Assembly: GCA_024654415.1 (NCBI GenBank)
Contig: JANLHQ010000036.1
Coordinates: 1 to 6,212, forward strand
Direction of reading: 5' to 3'
Origin: Candidatus Azambacteria bacterium
GTDB taxonomy: Bacteria > Patescibacteriota > Minisyncoccia > GWC2-36-17 > WO2-46-25
Length of the DNA stretch: 6,212 bases
The stretch's first letter is position 1. Each line of letters opens with the position of its first letter. Shown piece after piece: positions 1 through 5,243 of this stretch. A program made the position numbers and the translations under genes. The notes beneath the pieces are model-generated. The model ran no database searches. It worked only from the letters and a program-made list of their open reading frames with translations, and was not told the DNA's origin.

Positions 1-351
1 ATTATCTGTCGCTATTACACACTTAATCCCGCTTTTACGGAGATCTTGTATTATTTTTAAAAGACCATCAAAGGCGTAGCTCATATTTTGACAGCTATAC
101 GAAAGGTCATCGATAATCTCTTTTTTTGAAAGACCGACTTTTTCGCTTAACAATTCAGCAATGTCTTCAGATACAACATCGCCAAGCATCCACTTCTTTA
201 TAACATCTCCATTATTCATAAAAAGCTCTCTTGTCAATATTTCACTTTTATCACGATTTGGATGATTGTCATTATGCCATTGCTCCCAAAAAAGAGAATG
301 AGAAAGAGTCTTATTCCAATCAAAAAATAATGTTTTATATACTTTTTTCAT
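1..351 (-). CDS. HAD-superfamily hydrolase, N-terminal part (gene runs off the left edge)
   Basis: An open frame of 117 codons starts with ATG at 351-349 and continues past the window edge without a stop. The N-terminus reads MKKVYKTLFFDWNKTLS: a hydrophobic beta strand followed by D11-W-N-K-T15. This is HAD motif I, with the Asp nucleophile at 11 and Asn where the general acid/base Asp usually sits. At the cut end, CVIATDN has a hydrophobic strand ending in T115, which fits HAD motif II. The helical stretch between them (about residues 20-95) would be a C1-type cap. HAD enzymes are mostly cytosolic Mg-dependent phosphatases. The substrate cannot be told, because the cap specificity region is only partly visible and motifs III and IV lie outside the window. 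The Asn variant is known in some HAD phosphatases, so activity is possible but unproven. The gene is divergent from the next one and AT-rich compared with the genes from 734 onward. Confidence 0.82.
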   Translation of the reverse strand, partial: MKKVYKTLFFDWNKTLSHSLFWEQWHNDNHPNRDKSEILTRELFMNNGDVIKKWMLGDVVSEDIAELLSEKVGLSKKEIIDDLSYSCQNMSYAFDGLLKIIQDLRKSGIKCVIATDN

Positions 352-356
352 AAAAA

Positions 357-384
357 AGAGGTAATCAAACTAATGATTACCTCT
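357..384 (-). repeat. Perfect 11-bp inverted repeat (hairpin) with T-tract directly before the HAD start codon
   Basis: Arms 357-367 and 374-384 are perfectly complementary around a 6-nt loop (368-373). Read on the minus strand, the second arm runs straight into six Ts (357-352), and the ATG follows at 351. The shape is that of an intrinsic terminator on the minus strand, but no minus-strand gene is visible upstream for it to end. Alternatives are a 5' stem-loop on the HAD mRNA, an attenuator, or a palindromic operator in the divergent intergenic region. The structure is certain from the sequence; its role is not. Confidence 0.85.
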
Positions 385-386
385 CA

Positions 387-415
387 ATTATATTACATGA
401 TTCTTGTGGAGTAAA
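387..415 (-). promoter_or_regulatory. Candidate promoter for the HAD gene
   Basis: On the minus strand there is a perfect TATAAT (392-387), preceded after a 17-nt spacer by TTTACT (415-410), which matches four of six bases of the -35 consensus. Transcription would start at about 380-383, so the mRNA would begin with or inside the hairpin at 384-357. AT-rich DNA yields such matches by chance, so this is only moderately supported. Confidence 0.4.
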
Positions 416-475
416 TATAGCCTCCTTAACCTCAGAAAAAACATCCTCTATCTGATTATCAGCATAGTTGAACCG

Positions 476-655
476 ATGCAATGCGGGTTGTGCAAACGTA
501 TGGTAAAACATCTTAAGCCTTTTAATGGAGGCATATGCGATGAATGTCTCGTTAAAAAATTCAAAAGCGGCCTTACTTTAGAAGACGCAAAGAAAAAAAC
601 ATGTGGCTGTCTGCATAAGGAATTAGAACAACTCCATGCCTTGTCACAAAAATAA
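476..655 (+). CDS. Small cysteine-rich, probably zinc-binding protein of unknown function (59 aa)
   Basis: This is a short frame from ATG 476 to TAA 653-655. The protein begins MQCGLCKRMVKHLK and has cysteines at 3, 6, 21, 24, 43 and 45. The pattern is CxxC-x14-CxxC-x18-CxC. Two CxxC pairs at this distance resemble a zinc ribbon or treble-clef knuckle. The C-terminal half is charged and probably helical, with a KFKSGLTLEDAKKK stretch. There is no signal peptide or membrane segment in this form, so it is probably cytosolic. The same frame is open back to a TTG at 404, but that adds a hydrophobic stretch that looks non-coding, so the ATG just before the first CxxC is preferred. No convincing Shine-Dalgarno precedes it; a CATAGT box lies at 463-468. 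A clean terminator follows 13 nt after the stop, which supports a real transcription unit. No family was recognised, and DNA, RNA or protein binding are all open. Confidence 0.55.
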   Translation: MQCGLCKRMVKHLKPFNGGICDECLVKKFKSGLTLEDAKKKTCGCLHKELEQLHALSQK

Positions 656-668
656 CATATTTAACCAC

Positions 669-697
669 AGCCCGATATTTCATATCGGGCTTGTTTT
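669..697 (+). terminator. Rho-independent terminator after the small cysteine-rich gene
   Basis: The arms GCCCGATAT (670-678) and ATATCGGGC (682-690) pair perfectly around a 3-nt loop, and A669-T691 extends the stem. TTGTTTT (691-697) follows, and a second T-run lies at 703-709. On the other strand no T-run follows the stem, so it acts in the plus direction. It separates the AT-rich left region from tsaD and implies that tsaD has its own promoter. Confidence 0.85.
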
Positions 698-718
698 ATG
701 GCTTTTTTTGTAATTTGG

Positions 719-727
719 TGGTAAATT
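719..727 (+). promoter_or_regulatory. Extended -10-like box just before tsaD
   Basis: TG-G-TAAATT (719-727) has the TGn extension plus a four-of-six match to TATAAT. It ends 6 nt before the tsaD ATG. If used, the transcript would start at or next to the start codon and be leaderless. The overlapping GGTGG (717-721) could instead be a weak Shine-Dalgarno, but its 12-nt spacing to the ATG is long. No good -35 was seen. Support is weak. Confidence 0.25.
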
Positions 728-733
728 CTTTTC

Positions 734-1762
734 ATGCGCATCCTCGCTATTGAAACATCATGTGATGAGACCGCGTGTGCGGTAGTGGATGTTGTGGGAA
801 AGACCACCCCGCACTTTACCGTCCTCTCAAATGTTATCTCTTCACAAGTAAAGCTCCACGCGCCCTATGGCGGCGTGGTGCCAACCCTTGCCTCACGCGA
901 ACACCTTAAAAACATTCCACATGTTTTTAAAAAAGCTCTTTCGAAGGCGAGCACAACTATGGAAGATATTGACGTGATTGCGGTCACCTACAGTCCAGGG
1001 CTTGTCATCGCCCTTCTTATTGGCGTGAGTTTTGCGCGCGGACTTGGCTACGCCTACGGCAAAAAAATAATTCCCGTGCATCATGTTGCCGCACACATAT
1101 ATTCAAACTGGCTTTCGAATACAAAGATTGTATTTCCTCTCTTAAACATTGTGGTATCAGGTGGGCACACAGAGCTTGTACTTATGAAGCGTCTTGGCTC
1201 GTACACGCTTCTTGGTGAAACACGTGATGATGCCGCGGGTGAGGCATTTGATAAGGTGGCAAAAATGCTAAACCTAGGTTATCCGGGTGGTCCCGCTATC
1301 TCTGCATGTGGAAAAAATGGTGATGCGTCTCGGTTCGTATTGCCTCGCCCTATGATTGCAAGCGGTGATTATGACTTTTCTTTTTCCGGCCTCAAAACTG
1401 CCGTCATTCATTGTATAAAAAAGCATCCGGAGATCATGAGCAACAAAACTGCGCGTAGGGATTTTTGCGCGTCCTTTGAACAAGCGGTTGCCGACGTCAT
1501 TACTAAAAAAACAATGCGGGCAGCACAAGAATATCATGTAAAAACTATTGCACTATCGGGAGGCGTCTCTGCAAACACTCGCCTTCGCGAGCAACTCACA
1601 CAAGCGGTAACCACACACCTGCGCGCCGCTACGTTTATCGTTCCCGCGCGAGGATTTTCCACCGACAATGCCGCGATGATTGCGGCAGCAGCATACTTTA
1701 CTCGCGCACGCGCGACCACGTGGAAAAATATCGACGCATCCGCGCACGCACCACTTCGGTAA
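734..1762 (+). CDS. tsaD: tRNA N6-adenosine threonylcarbamoyltransferase TsaD (Kae1/YgjD family)
   Basis: TsaD transfers the threonylcarbamoyl group from threonylcarbamoyl-AMP to A37 of ANN-decoding tRNAs (t6A). It acts in the cytoplasm and in bacteria usually works with TsaB and TsaE, neither of which is in this window. The 342-aa length is normal for the family. The N-terminus MRILAIETSCDETACAVV is the classic ASKHA-fold opening and fixes the start. The metal-binding HxxxH is H117/H121 (VHHVAAH), and the third metal ligand is expected at D311 (STDNAAM). Other conserved segments are YGGVVP (45-50), VSGGHTEL (141-148), DDAAGEAFDKVAK (165-177), FSFSGLKTA (215-223) and ALSGGVSANTRLR (273-285). 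All key residues are present, so the enzyme should be active. The gene follows a terminator and precedes valS by 41 bp on the same strand. Its higher GC content contrasts with the left region. The identification is firm. Confidence 0.97.
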   Translation: MRILAIETSCDETACAVVDVVGKTTPHFTVLSNVISSQVKLHAPYGGVVPTLASREHLKNIPHVFKKALSKASTTMEDIDVIAVTYSPGLVIALLIGVSFARGLGYAYGKKIIPVHHVAAHIYSNWLSNTKIVFPLLNIVVSGGHTELVLMKRLGSYTLLGETRDDAAGEAFDKVAKMLNLGYPGGPAISACGKNGDASRFVLPRPMIASGDYDFSFSGLKTAVIHCIKKHPEIMSNKTARRDFCASFEQAVADVITKKTMRAAQEYHVKTIALSGGVSANTRLREQLTQAVTTHLRAATFIVPARGFSTDNAAMIAAAAYFTRARATTWKNIDASAHAPLR

Positions 1763-1763
1763 G

Positions 1764-1786
1764 GCTGGCATAAAAAGCTGGCATAA
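1764..1786 (+). repeat. Short direct repeat in the tsaD-valS gap
   Basis: GCTGGCATAA occurs at 1764-1773 and again, exactly, at 1777-1786, separated by AAA (period 13 bp). It starts two bases after the tsaD stop codon and ends one base before the TG of the candidate valS -10 box. It could be a local duplication or a tandem regulator site, with the CTGGCA part standing roughly where a -35 element would be. No function can be read from the sequence. Confidence 0.6.
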
Positions 1787-1795
1787 TGCTACAAT
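1787..1795 (+). promoter_or_regulatory. Candidate extended -10 promoter element for valS and the following genes
   Basis: TG-C-TACAAT (1787-1795) is a full extended -10: TGn followed by a five-of-six match to TATAAT. CTGGCA (1765-1770) is a four-of-six match to the -35 consensus, but with a long 19-nt spacer. The box ends 8 nt before the valS ATG, so a start about 7 nt downstream would give an almost leaderless mRNA, which agrees with the lack of a Shine-Dalgarno. Read-through from tsaD is also possible, as no terminator lies between them. Confidence 0.4.
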
Positions 1796-1803
1796 AATCC
1801 TGT

Positions 1804-3984
1804 ATGTCTCTATCAGAAAGAATAGAAAAATTTAATTCGGCGTACGACCCTAAAAAGGTCGAGCACGCTATTTATACGCGCTGGGAAGAAAGCGGGTTTT
1901 TTAATCCTGATAATCTCCCGGAAAGGCACGTCGAGCCATACTCGATTATGCTCCCACCCCCCAATGTTACCGGCACACTCCACATGGGGCACGCGGCTAT
2001 GCTTGCCATTGAAGATGTTTTAATCCGCTTTGAACGTATGCGCGGAAAACGAACGCTCTGGCTCCCCGGCACTGATCACGCCTCGATTGCCACGCAATCA
2101 AAAGTAGAAGAGATACTTTCAAAGAAGGAAAACACGACACGACATGTTCTTGGCCGCGATGCATTTCTTGATCAAGTAACAGCATTTGCCCGCGAAAGCC
2201 ATGACACCATCGTATCGCAGGTAAAAAAAATGGGTTCATCAGTAGACTGGAGCCGCGAAGCATATACGCTGGACGAAACGCGGCATCACGCGGTACATAC
2301 CGCATTCAAAAGAATGTATGACGCCGGGCTTATCGTGCAAGGCAACCGCATCGTTAATTGGGACCCGAAAGGGCAGACCGTCATTTCAGACGATGAAATT
2401 ATTTATAAAGAAGAGACCACAAAATTTTATTATTTCAAATATGGTCCGTTCACCATCGGCACTGCGCGGCCAGAAACAAAATTTGCCGATAAATATGTTG
2501 TCATGCACCCTGATGATGTGCGGTATAAAGAATACACTCACGGACAAACACTCGAGGTAGAGTGGATCAATGGCCCCCTTACCGCAACCATTATAAAAGA
2601 CGGTGTAGCAAATCCTGAGTTTGGTACTGGCGTGATGACTATTACGCCGTGGCATAGCACTATTGATTTTGATATAGCCGAACGCCATAAACTCGAAGGA
2701 GAGCAAATTATAGATAAATATGGAAAGCTTCTTCCTGTTGCGGGTGAATTCGCGGGCATGAAAATAAAAGATGCGCGAGAAAAGATTGTTGAAAAGCTTG
2801 CCGCGAAAGGATTGGTTGTAAGCGTAGAAGAAAATTATCTGCACAATGTTGCAACCGCAGAACGCACCGGGGCTACTATCGAGCCACAGGTAATGAAGCA
2901 GTGGTTCGTCGCTGTTACCAAAGAATTTACGATTCCCCACTCCGAGATCCCCGGCATCCCTTCCGGGTCGCGTACGACGCTCAAAGATATTATGCGCAGC
3001 GCAGTTGAGAGTGGCGCAACGCATATCATGCCTGAACGATTTGAAAAAATATATTTTCACTGGATCAATAATCTTCGCGACTGGTGCATCAGCAGGCAGA
3101 TATGGTTCGGCCATCGCATTCCTGTATGGTACCGCGGTGAAGAGATATACTGCGATGTTACGCCACCAGAAGGCGAGGGATGGGAACAAGACCAGGACAC
3201 GCTTGATACATGGTTCTCGTCTGGTCTGTGGACATTCTCAACGCTCGGATGGCCTGAACAAACAAAGGACCTTGCAACATATCACCCCACCAATGTACTT
3301 GAGACAGGATATGACATTATCTTCTTTTGGGTTGCGCGCATGATCCTTATGAGCGGCTTTCACCTTGGGACCATACCATTTAAAAATGTATATCTGCACG
3401 GTCTTGTGCGCGACGAAAAGGGGCGAAAAATGTCTAAATCCCTTGGCAATATCATCAACCCACTCGACATGATCGAAAAATACGGTGCGGATGCAACGCG
3501 CATCTCGCTTATTATTGGTGCCGCTCCGGGCAATGATACCAAGCTCTCCGAAGAACGGATTCGTGGATATAAGCATTTTGCCAATAAGCTCTGGAATATC
3601 ACTCGCTTTGTAGTCGAGAACAGAGCTCACACTGATAGCGTTGTCACGCAAGAAGAAGATAAAAAGCTCCTTGAAGAATTTAACACCGTTGCTCGCGAAA
3701 CCACAGCCCACATTGAAGCATTTCGCCTCGACCTCGCCGCAGACACCTTATACCATTTCGTATGGCACCGTTTTGCAGATGTTATCATCGAAGAAAGCAA
3801 GCCAATCCTTCGGGGAGACAACGCAACTGCCCAAGCATCGCGACAAGCGACACTTTTTGCGCTACTCGTCGACTCACTAAAACTTCTCCACCCCTTCATG
3901 CCATTCATCACCGAAGAAATATATGGCAGTATTTCTCACCCTAATGCACCTCTGCTTATGATTGAAGAGTGGCCAACTATGTAA
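1804..3984 (+). CDS. valS: Valyl-tRNA synthetase, compact form without C-terminal arm
   Basis: This class Ia synthetase charges tRNA-Val with valine in the cytoplasm. The 726 aa begin with the family-typical YDPKKVEHAIYTRWEESGFF. The catalytic signature is PPPNVTGTLHMGH (51-63, HIGH = HMGH 60-63), and KMSKS is at 542-546. The CP1 editing domain spans about 190-345, with GTARPET (219-225) and GTGVMTITPWH (274-284). LDTWFSSGLW (467-476) and the ETGYDIIFFWVARM segment (500-513) are typical of ValRS. The anticodon-binding helical domain (about 585-725) ends with HPFMPFITEEIY and EEWP, and the protein stops there. The family is often about 850-950 aa, the difference being mainly the missing coiled-coil arm and a shortened, Cys-poor insert near 441-466. 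The reading frame is intact, so this is a compact enzyme and not a broken gene. The editing motif departs from the usual VKITPAHD. Its stop lies 2 nt before the next gene's preferred start. Confidence 0.96.
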   Translation: MSLSERIEKFNSAYDPKKVEHAIYTRWEESGFFNPDNLPERHVEPYSIMLPPPNVTGTLHMGHAAMLAIEDVLIRFERMRGKRTLWLPGTDHASIATQSKVEEILSKKENTTRHVLGRDAFLDQVTAFARESHDTIVSQVKKMGSSVDWSREAYTLDETRHHAVHTAFKRMYDAGLIVQGNRIVNWDPKGQTVISDDEIIYKEETTKFYYFKYGPFTIGTARPETKFADKYVVMHPDDVRYKEYTHGQTLEVEWINGPLTATIIKDGVANPEFGTGVMTITPWHSTIDFDIAERHKLEGEQIIDKYGKLLPVAGEFAGMKIKDAREKIVEKLAAKGLVVSVEENYLHNVATAERTGATIEPQVMKQWFVAVTKEFTIPHSEIPGIPSGSRTTLKDIMRSAVESGATHIMPERFEKIYFHWINNLRDWCISRQIWFGHRIPVWYRGEEIYCDVTPPEGEGWEQDQDTLDTWFSSGLWTFSTLGWPEQTKDLATYHPTNVLETGYDIIFFWVARMILMSGFHLGTIPFKNVYLHGLVRDEKGRKMSKSLGNIINPLDMIEKYGADATRISLIIGAAPGNDTKLSEERIRGYKHFANKLWNITRFVVENRAHTDSVVTQEEDKKLLEEFNTVARETTAHIEAFRLDLAADTLYHFVWHRFADVIIEESKPILRGDNATAQASRQATLFALLVDSLKLLHPFMPFITEEIYGSISHPNAPLLMIEEWPTM

Positions 3985-3986
3985 TC

Positions 3987-4763
3987 ATGATTATTGCACA
4001 CTACTCGCTCGGGAAACTTGCCTTTCTTATTGCGCTTGGCATTACCCCGAGTCTGATTTGGATGTGGTACTATCTTAGAAAGGACATCAACCCGGAACCA
4101 AAAGGAATGGTGTTAAAAGTTTTTTTATTCGGTTTTTGCTCCACTTTTATCGCGTTTGGCATAGAATGGGTGCTTATCACGGCTCTTCTTGATTTAAAAA
4201 CCTCATGCCCACGATGTGAATTAATTATTCCTCAGCTTCTCGGTGCCACAGGCGCAGGCCCCATACTATTCACTCTTTCTTTTATGGTGCTCGGCATACT
4301 TGCATTTGTAGAAGAATGGGTGAAATTTGTTGCGGCACGGCTTGAGATCATCCGCTCACGTTATTTTGATGAACCAGTCGATGCAATGATTTATTGCGTT
4401 ATCGCGGCGCTTGGCTTTGCTGCGGCAGAAAATATTGGCTACATTCTACAAAACGCTGACTATGCTATCGGTATCGCGTATTTTCGCTTTATCAGCTCAA
4501 CCCTCCTGCACACATTTGCATCAGCAATCTTGGGATATTTCTTTGCTCTTTCGATTATTCACGCAACCAAGCGCATTGTGCTTGTAAGTACTGGTCTTGC
4601 GCTCGCCACCGTATTGCACACTCTCTTTAATTTCCTTATAATTACATCAGAACAAGGCGGATACACGATGGCATTAGTTATACTTCTCATGGTTTTCTCA
4701 TACTTTTTTGTACTCCACTTATTTGAACGAGTGAAAAAACTTAGTTTCGTGCACATATCATAA
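3987..4763 (+). CDS. PrsW-family intramembrane metalloprotease
   Basis: This 258-aa membrane protein has about seven hydrophobic segments (roughly residues 9-29, 42-66, 91-112, 133-154, 167-192, 197-220 and 226-246). It carries the PrsW motifs: EEWVK (E109, E110, K113), FDEPVDAMIY (127-136), a GFAAAEN segment ending at E148/N149, and histidines H175 (LLHTFAS) and H211 (LHTLFNF). The glutamates and histidines are the proposed metal and catalytic ligands of the family. The early LRKDINPEPKG motif is also typical. In Bacillus, PrsW cleaves the anti-sigma factor RsiW; no sigma/anti-sigma pair is visible here, so the substrate is unknown. ATG 3987 is chosen because it follows the valS stop by 2 nt; an in-frame GTG at 3969 would overlap valS by 16 nt and add six residues. 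A loop between segments 2 and 3 has CPRC (74-77), an unusual extra. Co-transcription with valS is likely. Family assignment is confident, the role only inferred. Confidence 0.88.
   Translation: MIIAHYSLGKLAFLIALGITPSLIWMWYYLRKDINPEPKGMVLKVFLFGFCSTFIAFGIEWVLITALLDLKTSCPRCELIIPQLLGATGAGPILFTLSFMVLGILAFVEEWVKFVAARLEIIRSRYFDEPVDAMIYCVIAALGFAAAENIGYILQNADYAIGIAYFRFISSTLLHTFASAILGYFFALSIIHATKRIVLVSTGLALATVLHTLFNFLIITSEQGGYTMALVILLMVFSYFFVLHLFERVKKLSFVHIS
4756..4761 (+). promoter_or_regulatory. Possible -10-like box before the Hsp20 gene
   Basis: TATCAT (4756-4761) matches five of six bases of TATAAT, overlaps the end of the protease gene, and ends 8 nt before the Hsp20 ATG. No -35 or TGn extension was seen, and the hexamer lies in coding sequence, so it may be chance. 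It is listed because the spacing equals that of the valS box. Confidence 0.2.
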
Positions 4764-4769
4764 ACTATT

Positions 4770-5243
4770 ATGGAAAAAGAATCTTTTCTTGGAAGAATCA
4801 CAGGAACACAAAACGAACGTCGCTTAGGTGCTACGGGAGAAAACACTACTCCTCCTACGCCACAAAGTACCCCAAAAGTACGCAGACCAAAAGAATGGCT
4901 CATTGATGCAACAGAAGGGCAACTCTCCCTCGATGTATATCAAACCGAAAACGATGTAGTAATCAAGTCAACTGTTGCAGGGATATCCTCAGATGACATT
5001 GATATCACCATCACCAATGACATGCTTACCGTAAAGGGCTCGCGATCGTGCGACGAGGAAATACGACCTGAAGACTACTACTATCAAGAATGCTACTGGG
5101 GGCCTTTCTCCCGCTCTGTTATTCTTCCCGCTGATGTTGAAGCTGATCTCATCAAGGCAACACTTAAAAACGGCATTCTCACAATACGACTACCAAAATC
5201 AGAGAAAATAAAGACAAAGAAGATATCTATTAATGCCGAATAA
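4770..5243 (+). CDS. Hsp20 / alpha-crystallin small heat-shock protein
   Basis: This 157-aa protein belongs to the ATP-independent holdase chaperones, which form oligomers in the cytoplasm and bind unfolding proteins until DnaK or ClpB refold them. A short, polar, Pro/Thr-rich N-terminal arm (about 1-45) is followed by the alpha-crystallin domain (about 48-145). Typical segments are EGQLSLDVYQTENDVVIKS (49-67), TVAGISSDDIDI (68-79), GPFSRSVILPADV (111-123) and the family hallmark ATLKNGILTIRLPK (130-143). The C-terminal ISI (152-154) is the I-x-I motif that docks into a neighbouring dimer. All hallmarks and a usual length support an active chaperone. It starts 6 nt after the protease stop, without a clear Shine-Dalgarno, and its last 11 nt overlap the next gene, so translational coupling is likely. 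No CIRCE-type inverted repeat was seen upstream. Confidence 0.95.
   Translation: MEKESFLGRITGTQNERRLGATGENTTPPTPQSTPKVRRPKEWLIDATEGQLSLDVYQTENDVVIKSTVAGISSDDIDITITNDMLTVKGSRSCDEEIRPEDYYYQECYWGPFSRSVILPADVEADLIKATLKNGILTIRLPKSEKIKTKKISINAE

Noticed and set aside
404..475. Longer form of the small cysteine-rich protein starting at TTG 404, with a hydrophobic N-terminus
   Set aside because: TTG is a weak start, no ribosome site precedes it, and the added residues look like translated AT-rich intergenic DNA. The ATG at 476 just before the first CxxC is more natural, though a membrane-anchored version cannot be fully excluded.
670..690. Palindrome as a regulator-binding site for tsaD
   Set aside because: The GC-rich stem with a 3-nt loop and a following T-run on the plus strand fits an intrinsic terminator better than an operator.
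1764..1786. Direct repeat as an attachment site or insertion target duplication
   Set aside because: The copies are only 3 bp apart with nothing between them, and there is no integrase or transposase nearby.
2386..3189. Long open frame (267 codons) on the minus strand inside valS
   Set aside because: It is antisense to a fully convincing valS, its translation shows no domain or motif, and it has no start signal. It is a shadow of valS codon usage.
3238..3711. 157-codon minus-strand frame inside valS
   Set aside because: It lies wholly within conserved valS coding sequence and its product resembles no known protein.
3969..3986. GTG start for the PrsW-family protein overlapping the valS end
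   Set aside because: The six extra residues come from valS coding sequence read in another frame. ATG 3987, 2 nt after the valS stop, gives a normal family N-terminus.
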